From NCBI RefSeq assembly GCF_007970465.1, contig NZ_CP042429.1, positions 2,914,001 to 2,978,000 on the forward strand: a stretch of 64,000 nucleotides of DNA, given 5' to 3'. Position 1 is the first letter of the stretch; each line of letters starts with the position of its first letter. A program made the translations under genes and the position numbers. Under the pieces are notes generated by a model. That model ran no database searches. It saw only the letters and a program-made list of their open reading frames with translations, and had not been told where the DNA came from. This document shows positions 11,758 through 20,777 of this stretch, piece by piece. Source of the stretch: Corynebacterium nuruki S6-4. Lineage in GTDB: Bacteria; Actinomycetota; Actinomycetes; Mycobacteriales; Mycobacteriaceae.

Positions 11758-12299
11758 GACTCGTTCTCCTCGGCCCGCCCGGTGCCGGCAAGGGCACCCA
11801 GGCCGCCATCCTGTCCGACGCGCTGAAGGTCCCGCACATCTCCACGGGCGATCTGTTCCGCGAGAACATCGGCAAGGAGACCGAGCTCGGTAAGCTGGCG
11901 AAGTCCTACATGGACGCCGGCAAGCTGGTCCCGACCTCCGTCACCGCCGACATGGTGCGCTCCCGCCTCGACCAGGAGGACGCCGCCGACGGTTTCCTGC
12001 TGGACGGCTTCCCCCGCACGGTGGAGCAGGCGGAGATCCTCGCCGAGATCCTCGCCGACAAGTCCACCTCACTCGACGGTGTGCTCAACTACAAGGTGTC
12101 CGAGGACGCCGTCGTCGAGCGCATGCTGGCCCGCGGCCGCAGCGACGACAACGAGGAGACGATCCGTACCCGGCTGCAGGTCTACCGTGACGAGACCGCG
12201 CCGCTGATCGACTTCTACAGCGACATCATCATCGACATCGACGCCGAGGGCACCGTGGAGGACATCAGCTCCGCCACCCTCGACGCCCTGAACCGGTAA
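11754..12299 (+). CDS. adk: Adenylate kinase
   Basis: A 181-residue short-form adenylate kinase (AMP + ATP to 2 ADP), without the zinc-finger LID insertion found in longer forms. The P-loop is GPPGAGKGT (residues 7-15); DGFPRT and [16 protein letters not shown] are the nucleotide-binding and LID segments. The start overlaps the secY stop by four bases (ATGA), which implies coupling. Confidence 0.97.
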   Translation: MRLVLLGPPGAGKGTQAAILSDALKVPHISTGDLFRENIGKETELGKLAKSYMDAGKLVPTSVTADMVRSRLDQEDAADGFLLDGFPRTVEQAEILAEILADKSTSLDGVLNYKVSEDAVVERMLARGRSDDNEETIRTRLQVYRDETAPLIDFYSDIIIDIDAEGTVEDISSATLDALNR

Positions 12300-12314
12300 G
12301 AGGGTAGAAGAGCG

Positions 12315-13118
12315 TTGGGTTTCCGCAGGTCCCGCAAGGTCATCCACGGCAAGACGCCGGGTGAGCTGGACGCGATGCAGGCCGCCGGCGAGATCGTCGG
12401 CCGGGCACTGCAGGCGGTCAAGGCCGCCGCGGCGCCGGGGGTCACCACCCTGGAGCTGGACAAGGTCGCCGAGGCGACGATCCGGGGCGAGGGCGCCTAC
12501 CCGACGTTCCTCGGCTACGGGGGTTTCCCGGGGAGCATCTGCGCCTCGGTGAACGACATGATCGTCCACGGTATCCCGGACAACGTCACCGTCCTCAAGG
12601 AGGGCGACCTGGTGTCCATCGACTGCGGTGCGACGCTCGACGGCTGGGTCGGCGACTCGGCCTGGACCTTCGGGGTCGGCGGGGACGCCGCCCTGCGTGA
12701 CGACGTCCGCAAGCTCAACGAGGCCACCGAGTACGTGCTCTACGAGGGCATGAAGGCGATGGTCCCGGGCAACCGGCTCACCGACGTCTCCTGGGCGCTG
12801 GAGGACGCGACCCTGGCCGCTGAGGCGAAGTTCGGTGTGGAGCTCCACATCGTCGACGGCTACGGCGGCCACGGCATCGGCCACGAGATGCACGAGGACC
12901 CCTACCTCGCCAACGAGGGGCGTCCCGGCAAGGGACCGTCGATCGAGGTCGGTTCGACCCTGGCGATCGAGCCGATGCTCGCGCTGGGCACCGAGGACTC
13001 GTACGTCCTGGACGACGACTGGGGAGTGAAGACCCTCGACGGGTCCTGGGCCTCCCACTGGGAGCACACGGTCGCGGCGACCGCCGACGGCCCCCGGATC
13101 CTCACCGCCCGGTACTGA
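12315..13118 (+). CDS. map: Methionine aminopeptidase, type I
   Basis: A 267-residue methionyl aminopeptidase that removes N-terminal Met. The five metal ligands lie in [17 protein letters not shown] (two Asp), [12 protein letters not shown] (His), [10 protein letters not shown] (Glu) and [10 protein letters not shown] (Glu). The best start is the TTG at 12315 ([21 protein letters not shown]), 15 bases after adk. Its TTG codon is unusual among its neighbours and may lower expression. A perfect hairpin follows the gene. Confidence 0.93.
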   Translation: MGFRRSRKVIHGKTPGELDAMQAAGEIVGRALQAVKAAAAPGVTTLELDKVAEATIRGEGAYPTFLGYGGFPGSICASVNDMIVHGIPDNVTVLKEGDLVSIDCGATLDGWVGDSAWTFGVGGDAALRDDVRKLNEATEYVLYEGMKAMVPGNRLTDVSWALEDATLAAEAKFGVELHIVDGYGGHGIGHEMHEDPYLANEGRPGKGPSIEVGSTLAIEPMLALGTEDSYVLDDDWGVKTLDGSWASHWEHTVAATADGPRILTARY

Positions 13119-13188
13119 GCGACAGGTACTGACCACCCGGTACCGACAGCAGCGACCGACTGATTCTCTCCCGACCTCCGCTGGACCC

Positions 13189-13232
13189 CGCGCCGGTGCC
13201 GATTGGCACCGGCGCGTCGCGTCCCGTATGCT
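13189..13232 (+). promoter_or_regulatory. Hairpin after map overlapping the infA promoter
   Basis: A perfect 12-bp stem (CGCGCCGGTGCC / GGCACCGGCGCG, 13189-13216) with loop GATT follows map without a T-run. The -35 hexamer TTGGCA (13203-13208) of a good promoter lies inside its loop and right arm. TATGCT (13227-13232) follows with an 18-base spacer. Transcription would start about 80 bases before infA. The same DNA therefore seems to serve as map terminator and infA promoter. Confidence 0.65.
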
Positions 13233-13320
13233 TGTCCGTTGGTGTAGGTCCACGTATCTGCACCGTCAACCGGACGTGACCGTCCGCCGCAGAACCGCGG
13301 TGGACAGGAAAGTGGAGGAT

Positions 13321-13539
13321 ATGGCTAAAGAAGGCGCCATCGAGGTCGAGGGCAAGGTCGTCGAACCTCTGCCGAACGCGATGTTCCGCGTGGAGCTGGA
13401 TAACGGGCACAAGGTGCTCGCACACATCTCCGGCAAGATGCGTCAGCACTACATCCGTATCCTCCCTGAGGACCGTGTCGTCGTGGAACTCTCCCCGTAC
13501 GACCTGGACCGCGGCCGGATCGTCTACCGCTACAAGTAG
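13321..13539 (+). CDS. infA: Translation initiation factor IF-1
   Basis: A 72-residue IF-1 ([19 protein letters not shown]...), an OB-fold protein that blocks the ribosomal A site during initiation. It is complete, ending VYRYK. It has its own promoter upstream. rpmJ (L36), which often follows infA, is not present before rpsM. Confidence 0.98.
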   Translation: MAKEGAIEVEGKVVEPLPNAMFRVELDNGHKVLAHISGKMRQHYIRILPEDRVVVELSPYDLDRGRIVYRYK

Positions 13540-13577
13540 ACACCCGCTCTTTTCGCCTCCGCACATCGTAACCCCAC

Positions 13578-13628
13578 CTCCGGCCGCGGCGGCCGGAGCC
13601 CGGTGCCCCTCCCCGCGAGGGGACCGGG
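13578..13628 (+). promoter_or_regulatory. Two tandem hairpins between infA and rpsM
   Basis: Hairpin one is CTCCGGCCG / CGGCCGGAG with a 3-base loop (13578-13598). Hairpin two pairs CCCGGT-g-CCCCT with AGGGG-ACCGGG (13599-13628, one bulged base). They touch each other and lie 48 bases before the rpsM start. Neither has a T-run, so an RNA regulatory role is as likely as termination. Confidence 0.5.
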
Positions 13629-13675
13629 GTGTGTGTGGAGAAAACCGCCGCCAATTATCCGGAAGGAACTGCCAC

Positions 13676-14044
13676 ATGGCACGCCTTGCTGGTGTGGATC
13701 TCCCGCGCGACAAGCGCATGGAGGTCGCACTCACCTACATCTACGGCATCGGCCCCGCCCGTGCCGCCGAGCTGCTGGAGAAGACCGGCATCTCTCCCGA
13801 CCTGCGCTCCAAGGATCTGACCGACGAGCAGGTCTCCGCTCTCAAGGACGTCATCGAGTCTTCGTGGAAGGTCGAGGGTGACCTCCGCCGCGAGGTCCAG
13901 GCCGACATCCGTCGCAAGATCGAGATCGGCTGCTACCAGGGCCTGCGCCACCGTCGTGGCCTGCCGGTCCACGGTCAGCGGACCAAGACCAACGCTCGTA
14001 CCCGCAAGGGCCCGAAGAAGACGATCGCAGGAAAGAAGAAGTAA
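13676..14044 (+). CDS. rpsM: 30S ribosomal protein S13
   Basis: A 122-residue S13 ([26 protein letters not shown]...). The helix-two-turn-helix region and the basic tail [19 protein letters not shown] are intact. GGAAGGA lies upstream of this ATG. It is the first gene of the alpha operon. Confidence 0.97.
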   Translation: MARLAGVDLPRDKRMEVALTYIYGIGPARAAELLEKTGISPDLRSKDLTDEQVSALKDVIESSWKVEGDLRREVQADIRRKIEIGCYQGLRHRRGLPVHGQRTKTNARTRKGPKKTIAGKKK

Positions 14045-14047
14045 GAG

Positions 14048-14452
14048 ATGCCTCCGAAAGCACGCTCCGGCGCGCGCCGTCCCGGTCGCCGCGTCGTCAA
14101 GAAGAACGTGGCGCACGGCGCCGCGTACATCAAGTCCACCTTCAACAACACCATCGTCTCCATCACGGACGAGAAGGGTGCTGTGATCTCCTGGGCGTCC
14201 TCGGGCCACGTCGGCTTCAAGGGCTCCCGGAAGTCCACCCCCTTCGCCGCCCAGATGGCCGCCGAGTCCGCCGCCCGCAAGGCGATGGAGCACGGCATGA
14301 AGAAGGTCGACGTTTTCGTCAAGGGCCCGGGCTCCGGCCGCGAGACCGCCATCCGTTCCCTGTCCACCGCCGGCCTCGAGGTCGGCACGATCTCCGACGT
14401 GACCCCCCAGCCGCACAACGGCTGCCGTCCGCCGAAGCGTCGTCGCGTCTAG
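14048..14452 (+). CDS. rpsK: 30S ribosomal protein S11
   Basis: A 134-residue S11 with the conserved [17 protein letters not shown] and the C-terminal [17 protein letters not shown]. It starts three bases after rpsM and is the second alpha-operon gene. Confidence 0.97.
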   Translation: MPPKARSGARRPGRRVVKKNVAHGAAYIKSTFNNTIVSITDEKGAVISWASSGHVGFKGSRKSTPFAAQMAAESAARKAMEHGMKKVDVFVKGPGSGRETAIRSLSTAGLEVGTISDVTPQPHNGCRPPKRRRV

Positions 14453-14474
14453 AAGAAAGGATAGGGATTAGATA

Positions 14475-15080
14475 ATGGCCCGTTACACCGGTTCAGCCAC
14501 CCGTAAGTCCCGCCGCCTCCGCGTCGACCTCGTCGGCGGAGACCGCTCCTTCGAGCGTCGCCCGTACCCCCCGGGACAGGCCGGTCGGGGACGCATCAAG
14601 GAGTCCGAGTACCTCACCCAGCTGCAGGAGAAGCAGAAGGCCCGCTTCACCTACGGCGTGATGGAGAAGCAGTTCCGCCGCTACTACGCGGAGGCCAACC
14701 GCCGTCCGGGTAAGACCGGCGACAACCTGGTCGTCCTGCTGGAGTCGCGGCTGGACAACGTCGTCTACCGTGCCGGCCTGGCCCGGACCCGCCGTCAGGC
14801 GCGTCAGCTGGTCTCCCACGGTCACTTCACCGTGAACGGCAAGAAGACCAACGTCCCCTCCTACCAGGTGTCCCAGTACGACATCATCGACGTCCGGGAC
14901 CGTTCCCGCTCGATGCTGTGGTTCGAGGAGGCCCAGGAGGTCCTGACCGACTCTGTCGTCCCGGCCTGGCTGCAGGTCGTCCCGGAGTCCCTGCGCATCC
15001 TCGTGCACCAGCTGCCCGAGCGCGCCCAGATCGACATTCCGCTGCAGGAGCAGCTGATCGTCGAGTTCTACTCCAAGTAG
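14475..15080 (+). CDS. rpsD: 30S ribosomal protein S4
   Basis: A 201-residue S4 with an S4 RNA-binding domain (ESRLDNVVYRAGLARTRRQARQLVSHGHFTVNGKKTNVPSYQ, around residues 92-135). It lacks the N-terminal zinc-binding cysteines of some S4 proteins. In other bacteria S4 represses the alpha operon by binding its leader, which makes the hairpins before rpsM relevant. Confidence 0.97.
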   Translation: MARYTGSATRKSRRLRVDLVGGDRSFERRPYPPGQAGRGRIKESEYLTQLQEKQKARFTYGVMEKQFRRYYAEANRRPGKTGDNLVVLLESRLDNVVYRAGLARTRRQARQLVSHGHFTVNGKKTNVPSYQVSQYDIIDVRDRSRSMLWFEEAQEVLTDSVVPAWLQVVPESLRILVHQLPERAQIDIPLQEQLIVEFYSK

Positions 15081-15161
15081 GAACCACCCGGTTCCGCCCC
15101 TTTTCCCACAGTTCTTTGCCACGGCGTCAAATAGCGGTCGCCACAAAGGAGAAGTAAGACC

Positions 15162-16175
15162 ATGCTGATTTCCCAGCGCCCCCAGCTGACCGAGGAGTAC
15201 ATCAGCCCCGCGCGGTCACGGTTCGTCATCGAGCCGCTCGAGCCCGGTTTCGGTTACACCCTCGGTAACTCGCTGCGCCGTACGCTGCTGTCGTCCATCC
15301 CGGGCGCCGCAGTGACCTCCATCCGGATCGAGGGTGTGCTCCACGAGTTCACCACCATCCCCGGCGTCAAGGAGGATGTCTCCGACATCATCCTGAACAT
15401 CAAGTCCCTGGTGCTCTCCTCGGACTCCGATGAGCCGGTCACGATGTACATCCGCAAGGAGGGCAACGGTGAGGTCACCGGTGCCGACGTCGTCACCCCG
15501 GCCGGTGTGGAGGTCCACAACCCGGACCTGCACATCGCCACGCTGAACGAGCAGGGCAAGCTGGACATCGAGCTCGTCGTCGAGCGCGGCCGCGGCTACG
15601 TGCCCGCCAGCCCGACGACCGGTGAGATCGGCCGGATCCCGGTCGACCAGATCTACTCGCCGGTGCGCAAGGTCAGCTACAAGGTCGAGGCGACCCGTGT
15701 CGAGCAGCGCACCGACTTCGACAAGCTGGTGCTGGACGTCGAGACCAAGAACTCCATCACCGCCCGGGACGCCATCGCGTCCGCCGGCGGCACCCTGGTG
15801 GAGCTGTTCGGTCTCGCCCGTGAGCTCAACACCGAGTCCGAGGGCATCGAGATCGGCCCGTCCCCGCAGGAGACCGAGAACATCGCCGCCTACGGGATGC
15901 CGATCGAGGACCTCAACTTCTCCGTCCGCTCCTACAACTGCCTGAAGCGCGAGGACATCCACACGGTCGGCGAGCTCGCCGCCCGTACCGAGTCCGACCT
16001 GCTGGACATCCGGAACTTCGGCCAGAAGTCCATCAACGAGGTGAAGGTCAAGCTCGCTGAGCTGGGCCTGGGTCTCAAGGATGCTCCGGAGGGCTTCGAC
16101 ATCAACGACATCGAGGGCTACGACCCCGAGTCGGGGGAGTTCCTGGACACCGAGGGCGAAGACATCGCCGAATAG
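15162..16175 (+). CDS. rpoA: DNA-directed RNA polymerase subunit alpha
   Basis: A 337-residue alpha subunit. The N-terminal dimerisation and assembly domain contains [22 protein letters not shown]. The C-terminal domain contains [24 protein letters not shown] and [24 protein letters not shown], which contact UP elements and activators. The acidic tail ends [16 protein letters not shown] precedes the ATG. It is followed by rplQ, the standard order. Confidence 0.98.
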   Translation: MLISQRPQLTEEYISPARSRFVIEPLEPGFGYTLGNSLRRTLLSSIPGAAVTSIRIEGVLHEFTTIPGVKEDVSDIILNIKSLVLSSDSDEPVTMYIRKEGNGEVTGADVVTPAGVEVHNPDLHIATLNEQGKLDIELVVERGRGYVPASPTTGEIGRIPVDQIYSPVRKVSYKVEATRVEQRTDFDKLVLDVETKNSITARDAIASAGGTLVELFGLARELNTESEGIEIGPSPQETENIAAYGMPIEDLNFSVRSYNCLKREDIHTVGELAARTESDLLDIRNFGQKSINEVKVKLAELGLGLKDAPEGFDINDIEGYDPESGEFLDTEGEDIAE

Positions 16176-16241
16176 GGGCTGATCCGGGCTGGCCACCTGC
16201 CCGGAACAAGCGCTCAACAGAAACACACACGAGGAGAAGTA

Positions 16242-16703
16242 ATGCCTACCCCGAAGAAGGGCGCCCGCCTCGGCGGATCTGCTTCCCACCAGAAGAAGAT
16301 CCTCGCCAACCTGGCGGCTCAGCTCATCGAGCACGGCGCCATCCGCACCACGGACGCGAAGGCCAAGCTGCTGCGTCCGTACGTCGAGAAGATCATCACC
16401 AAGGCGCGCAAGGGCACGCTCGCGGACCGCCGCAACGTGCTCAAGCTCATCCCGAACAAGGATGTCGTCGCGCACCTGTTCAACGATCTCGCTCCCGCGT
16501 TCGAGAACCGTGACGGCGGCTACACCCGCATCATCAAGCTCGAGAACCGCAAGGGCGACAACTCCCCGATGAGCCAGATTTCCCTGGTTCTCGAGGAGAC
16601 CGCGTCGGCCGAGGCGTCCCGCGCCACCCGCGCCGCCGCCTCCCAGGCCGCCGAGTCCACCGAGGCTCCGGCCGAGGCCGCTGCCGCGGCCGAGGAGAAG
16701 TAG
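16242..16703 (+). CDS. rplQ: 50S ribosomal protein L17
   Basis: A 153-residue L17. The first ~117 residues are the conserved core ([32 protein letters not shown]...). The rest is an Ala/Glu-rich extension common in actinobacteria. It ends the alpha operon and is followed by a strong inverted repeat. Confidence 0.97.
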   Translation: MPTPKKGARLGGSASHQKKILANLAAQLIEHGAIRTTDAKAKLLRPYVEKIITKARKGTLADRRNVLKLIPNKDVVAHLFNDLAPAFENRDGGYTRIIKLENRKGDNSPMSQISLVLEETASAEASRATRAAASQAAESTEAPAEAAAAAEEK

Positions 16704-16726
16704 CCGACCGCTACCTCCGGCATCCA

Positions 16727-16761
16727 CCGCCCGGTCCCGCACACTGTGCGGGGCCGGGCGG
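16727..16761 (+). terminator. Inverted repeat terminator after rplQ
   Basis: A near-perfect 16-17 bp stem: CCGCCCGG-t-CCCGCACA pairs with TGTGCGGG-g-CCGGGCGG around a one-base centre. It lies 24 bases after the rplQ stop. There is no T-run, as is common in this GC-rich group. Confidence 0.65.
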
Positions 16762-16777
16762 TCTGCGTCGTGCCTGC

Positions 16778-16783
16778 TAGACT
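16778..16783 (+). promoter_or_regulatory. -10 box of a leaderless promoter for the DUF998 gene
   Basis: TAGACT ends seven bases before the ATG at 16791, so transcription would begin at or beside the start codon. The position after the rplQ terminator supports a separate transcript. Confidence 0.5.
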
Positions 16784-16790
16784 GAGTGGG

Positions 16791-17618
16791 ATGATCACCT
16801 ACCGCACTTCGGGCTTCCTGCTGCTGTTCAGCGGCATACTCTCCTGGGTCGGACAGTTCATCGGGCTGCTGCGGTGGCGGGGGATGTACTCACTGGTCGA
16901 GAACCGCGCGACCGACTTCGGCGTGACCGAGTGCACGGTGCTCCGCGACCACTTCGGGACCCGCTTCGTGTGCAGTCCTGCGAATGTCGTCGTCAACGGG
17001 CTCACCGTGCTCTCCGGACTGATGGTGGCGGTGGCGGCGGTCCTCATCATCCTCACCGCCCGCCGCGAACGTGATGCCGCGGTGAGCCCCACCGCCGTGC
17101 TCATCGGCCTGTCCGGCCTGTTCACCATCGCCGTCGGGCTCATCCCGTCGGATCTTCACGGCACCCTCAACACGATCGTCCTGGTCGCCCATGCGGTCGC
17201 ACTGTGGGCGGCGATGGAGGTGCTGATCGATGCGGCGACCCGGCATGCGGAGGACACCGGGGACGCCCACCCGCTGATCTACGGCGCCTACCTGCCGATC
17301 ACCCGCGTGGTGGAGTTCTTCTCGGTCGTCGCCCTGCTCACCCTCGTGTTCTCCGGCGGCAACGTGATGCCGGGCGCGTTCGAGCGGGTGGTGTACGAAT
17401 CGCTGACGGCGTGGACGGTCGTGTTCGGGATCTGCCTGGTGAGCCTGGGCGGGGCCGCGGACCAGGAGCGGATGCGTGTCGCCGGGATGGACGCCGTCCC
17501 GGTGCGGAACCTGGCGCTGCCGCCGGCGCCCCGGACGCCGGTCAGCCCGGGGGTCCACCGTGACGAGTCCGGCGGGGCGTCCCGCCGCTACCCGGGATTC
17601 GGAGGTCCCCATGAGTGA
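16791..17618 (+). CDS. DUF998-family integral membrane protein
   Basis: A 275-residue protein with about six membrane helices, for example [19 protein letters not shown] near the N-terminus and a last helix around [12 protein letters not shown]. The pattern of a first helix with a conserved SGILSW-like segment, a short exposed loop and an even helix bundle fits DUF998, a family of unknown function. The tail is hydrophilic. The start is set at MITYRT because a -10 box lies just upstream. It overlaps truA by eight bases, so the two genes are co-translated. No function can be stated. Confidence 0.72.
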   Translation: MITYRTSGFLLLFSGILSWVGQFIGLLRWRGMYSLVENRATDFGVTECTVLRDHFGTRFVCSPANVVVNGLTVLSGLMVAVAAVLIILTARRERDAAVSPTAVLIGLSGLFTIAVGLIPSDLHGTLNTIVLVAHAVALWAAMEVLIDAATRHAEDTGDAHPLIYGAYLPITRVVEFFSVVALLTLVFSGGNVMPGAFERVVYESLTAWTVVFGICLVSLGGAADQERMRVAGMDAVPVRNLALPPAPRTPVSPGVHRDESGGASRRYPGFGGPHE

Positions 17619-18477
17619 CCCGCGTCCCGGGGATGTCCGGGTCCGTCTCGACATCGCCTATGACGGCACGGACTTCCACGGCTGGGCCCGTCAGAAGGGG
17701 CCGCAGTCGGGCCTGCGCACGGTCCAGGGCGTCCTGGAGGAGAAGCTGTCGCTGGTGTTCCGGACTCCGGTGGAACTGGTCGTGGCCGGTCGGACCGATG
17801 CGGGCGTCCACGCCGACGGGCAGGTCGCGCACGTCGATGTGCCCGCTGAGGCGTTCGGGCAGCGCTCGCTGCAGGAGCCGTCGGATCTGGTGCGCCGGCT
17901 GTCGCGGATGCTGCCGGACGATGTGCGGCTGCACGGGGCGTCCGCGGCGGCGCCGGGGTTCGACGCCCGGTTCTCCGCGCTGCGGCGCCACTACGTGTAC
18001 CGGGTGACGACGGCCCTGGCGGGGCCGCTGCCGCTGCGGGTGCGGGACACCGCCCGGTGGCGGCACCCGGTGGACCTCGCCACGGTGCAGTCGGCCTCCG
18101 ACGTGCTCGTCGGACTGCACGATTTCGCCGCCTTCTGCAAGTACCGGGAAGGGTCGACCACGGTGCGTGACCTGCAGGAGTTCACCTGGCGTGATGTCTC
18201 CACACCGGCCGAGCCGGAGACCTACGAGGCGACCGTCGTCGCGGACGCCTTCTGCTGGTCGATGGTCCGGTCCCTGGTCGGCGCGGTGCTGACGGTGGGG
18301 GAGGGACGCCGCCCCGCCGGTTTCACCGAAGGCCTGCTGGACGAGCGGTCCCGGTCGTCGAAGGTGCCGGTCGCACCGGCGTGCGGACTCAACCTGGTCG
18401 CCGTGGACTACCCGGCGGACGCGGATCTGGCGGCGCGGGCCGAGGAGACGCGGGTGAAGCGGGAGCCGGTGCAGTAG
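17611..18477 (+). CDS. truA: tRNA pseudouridine(38-40) synthase
   Basis: TruA makes pseudouridine at positions 38-40 in the tRNA anticodon arm. The 288-residue protein has the catalytic motif [12 protein letters not shown] (Asp63) and the conserved [14 protein letters not shown] and [19 protein letters not shown] segments. GGAGG lies six bases before the ATG. It is inside the 3' end of the upstream membrane protein gene (8-base overlap). Confidence 0.96.
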   Translation: MSDPRPGDVRVRLDIAYDGTDFHGWARQKGPQSGLRTVQGVLEEKLSLVFRTPVELVVAGRTDAGVHADGQVAHVDVPAEAFGQRSLQEPSDLVRRLSRMLPDDVRLHGASAAAPGFDARFSALRRHYVYRVTTALAGPLPLRVRDTARWRHPVDLATVQSASDVLVGLHDFAAFCKYREGSTTVRDLQEFTWRDVSTPAEPETYEATVVADAFCWSMVRSLVGAVLTVGEGRRPAGFTEGLLDERSRSSKVPVAPACGLNLVAVDYPADADLAARAEETRVKREPVQ

Positions 18478-18484
18478 ACGCGAA

Positions 18485-18535
18485 CTGACCCGGATCGTGC
18501 CGCCCCGGCCGCCGGACCGCCCCGAACCGGGTCAG
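18485..18535. terminator. Candidate bidirectional terminator between truA and the transporter gene
   Basis: CTGACCCGG (18485-18493) pairs with CCGGGTCAG (18527-18535) around a 33-base GC-rich loop with further pairing. It fills the gap between two converging genes. No T-run is present. Confidence 0.4.
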
Positions 18536-18545
18536 CCCGTGTCAG

Positions 18546-19511
18546 CTACCGCACCAGTTTCGGCACGACCGTCACCATCACCACCATGACCAGCAGCTCC
18601 ACGAGGGTCTGCGTCACCACCACCGCCGGGGCCAGCCGGTAGGCCGCCGGCAGCGCGAGCACCACCGGCAGGATGACCAGCGCATTGCGCGTCACCCCGG
18701 TGAACATCACCGCCCGCACACCGGGCACGTCCAGCCCGGCCAGCCGCCCGGCGACCAGGCCGACAACGCCCATCACCACGGCGAAGACCACGTACACCGG
18801 CACCACCCGCACCAGGTCACTCCACTGCCCGGTGACCCGGTCGATCTGGGAGGCGACGACGACCGCCAGCACCGCCATCATCAGCGGCACCATGGCCACC
18901 CCCATACCGTGGGACACGCGGCGTCCCACCCCGCCCAGCTGCTGGGTGACCGCGGCGGCGACCAGCGGCACGACAATCAGCCAGAAGAACGCGGAGACGA
19001 ACGGGGCGGGATCGACCGACCTCACCACCTCGGCCCCGGCGAACAGCCGCAGCCACACCGGCAGCAGCACGATCTGCGCGAGCATCAGCAGGGGAGTGGC
19101 GGCCAGCAGCCGGTCCGCCGCACCGCCGGCCAGCCCGGTGAAGACGATGACGTAGTCCACGCACGGGGCGAGCAGCACGAACAGGACGCCGACCAGCAGC
19201 GCCCGGTCGACCGGGTCGTCCCCGGCCAGTGGCCTGGTGATGAGCCACACCACCAGCGGGACGAAGACGAAGTCGACCACGGCGACGGTCAGCAGGAACC
19301 GGCCGTCGCGCAGCGCCGACCCGAGCCGCCGGAACGGTACGGCGAGAAAGGTGGCGTAGAGCAGCAGGCCGAGCAGCGGATTGACCAGTGCCTCCGCCGG
19401 TCCGGTCAGCGCCGGGTCGGTGAGGCCTGCCCCGGCGCCGACGACCAGTGCCAGGAGGTACAGCCATACCTGGTGCCGTTCCAGGACGGCGACGGTCGAT
19501 GCGACATTCAC
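18546..19511 (-). CDS. Arsenite/bile acid:sodium symporter-family transporter
   Basis: A 321-residue protein with about ten membrane helices, related to ACR3-type arsenite efflux and bile acid:sodium symporters. The helix region VLFVLLAPCVDYVIVFTGLAGG places a Cys in the fourth-helix position where ACR3 proteins have their conserved cysteine. GVTRNALVILPVVLAL matches the family's second conserved helix pair. No arsR or arsC lies beside it, so arsenite efflux is only one possibility; organic anion transport is another. It stands alone between truA and the iron ABC operon. Confidence 0.75.
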   Translation of the reverse strand: MNVASTVAVLERHQVWLYLLALVVGAGAGLTDPALTGPAEALVNPLLGLLLYATFLAVPFRRLGSALRDGRFLLTVAVVDFVFVPLVVWLITRPLAGDDPVDRALLVGVLFVLLAPCVDYVIVFTGLAGGAADRLLAATPLLMLAQIVLLPVWLRLFAGAEVVRSVDPAPFVSAFFWLIVVPLVAAAVTQQLGGVGRRVSHGMGVAMVPLMMAVLAVVVASQIDRVTGQWSDLVRVVPVYVVFAVVMGVVGLVAGRLAGLDVPGVRAVMFTGVTRNALVILPVVLALPAAYRLAPAVVVTQTLVELLVMVVMVTVVPKLVR

Positions 19512-19590
19512 GGAGGTCCAGCATAGGTGACCGGTGCCGCTGTTCCGGTGCTAACAACCTGTCACGACCGGACAACTGCGTCACAGGGAG

Positions 19591-19609
19591 GAAGGGTAGC
19601 CTGAGAACG
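19591..19609 (+). promoter_or_regulatory. Candidate DtxR operator of the siderophore ABC operon
   Basis: GAAGGGTAGCCTGAGAACG matches the DtxR consensus at about 10 of 19 positions, with an intact core TAGCCT. The core can also act as a -10 box. It lies about 45 bases before the likely start of the first permease gene. It is weaker than the other two candidate DtxR sites in this window. Confidence 0.38.
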
Positions 19610-19652
19610 TTGTGCCGCAGGCATGCCGAATAACCCCGATGAGAAAACGACC

Positions 19653-20777
19653 ATGACACAGACTCTTCCCACCCCACCGCCGTCCGGCGCCGGTAGCCGG
19701 GCCGCGACAGACGCGGCAGAGGCGGACACCCCTGATGCCGCGGCGGCCGCCGTACCGCCCCCGACCACGGCACCGTCGCTCTACGGGCGCCGGTTCCTCG
19801 GACTCGTCGCCCTCCTCGCGGTGCTCGCGGTGGCGTTCCTGCTCAGCCTCGCCAACGGCGCCAACCCCATCCCGTACTCCGACGTCTGGGATGCGATCTG
19901 GCACCGGGGCGACAACGAGGCGTCCTGGATCGTCTGGGACCAGCGCCTGCCACGGACCGTCATCGGTCTGCTCACCGGCGCCGCCTTCGCCCTCGCCGGC
20001 GCACTGATCCAGGCCCTGACCCGCAACCCGCTGGCCGATTCGGGGATCCTCGGCGTGAACGCCGGCGCCGGCCTGGCGGTCACCGTCGGTGTCGGCGTGC
20101 TCGGGATCAGCAGCATCAACCAGTACATCTGGTTCTCGTTCCTCGGCGCCGCCGCCACGACGGTCCTCGTCTACATCATCGGCGTCGCCGGTGGTGCCCG
20201 CGGTGCGAACCCGGCGACCCTCGTGCTCGCCGGTGTGGCCCTCGGCGCCGTGTTCGGCGGCATCACCAGCTTCCTCACCCTCATCGACCCGGACACCTTC
20301 GAGTCAGTCCGCAACTGGAACCTGGGGTCGGTCGCCCGTACCTCCCTGGACGACGCGAAGTTCGTCATCCCCTTCCTGCTGCTGGGATTCGTCCTGGCGG
20401 TGCTGGTCTCCACCGACCTGAACTCCATCGCCCTGGGTGACGACCTGGCGGCGTCCCTCGGGACGAAGGTCGTCCGCACCCGCGTCCTCACCATCCTGGC
20501 GGTCACCGTGCTGGCCGGTGGCGCGACCGCGCTGACCGGCGGTATCGGGTTCGTCGGTCTGATGGTCCCGCACGTGGTCCGCTGGATCGTGGGACCGGAC
20601 CAGCGCTGGATCTTCTTCTACTGTCTGCTCGGCGGCCCGATCATGGTGCTGCTGGCGGACACCCTCGGCCGCGTCATCGCGCGTCCAGGTGAGATCGAGG
20701 TCGGCATCCTCACCGCCGTCATCGGTGCCCCGGTGCTCATCGCCCTGGTCCGCCGGAAGAATGCGGGTGGCCTGTGA
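19653..20777 (+). CDS. Iron-siderophore ABC transporter permease (FecCD family), first subunit
   Basis: A 374-residue FecCD-type permease with a ~50-residue Pro/Ala-rich cytoplasmic N-terminus and about nine to ten membrane helices. Typical motifs are RLPRTVIGLLTGAAFALAGALIQALTRNPLADSGILGVNAGA and GFVGLMVPHVVRWIVGPDQR, the latter being the loop that meets the ATPase. MTQTLP at 19653 is preferred; an in-frame ATG at 19623 has no ribosome binding site. Its stop overlaps the second permease's GTG (GTGA). Confidence 0.9.
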   Translation: MTQTLPTPPPSGAGSRAATDAAEADTPDAAAAAVPPPTTAPSLYGRRFLGLVALLAVLAVAFLLSLANGANPIPYSDVWDAIWHRGDNEASWIVWDQRLPRTVIGLLTGAAFALAGALIQALTRNPLADSGILGVNAGAGLAVTVGVGVLGISSINQYIWFSFLGAAATTVLVYIIGVAGGARGANPATLVLAGVALGAVFGGITSFLTLIDPDTFESVRNWNLGSVARTSLDDAKFVIPFLLLGFVLAVLVSTDLNSIALGDDLAASLGTKVVRTRVLTILAVTVLAGGATALTGGIGFVGLMVPHVVRWIVGPDQRWIFFYCLLGGPIMVLLADTLGRVIARPGEIEVGILTAVIGAPVLIALVRRKNAGGL

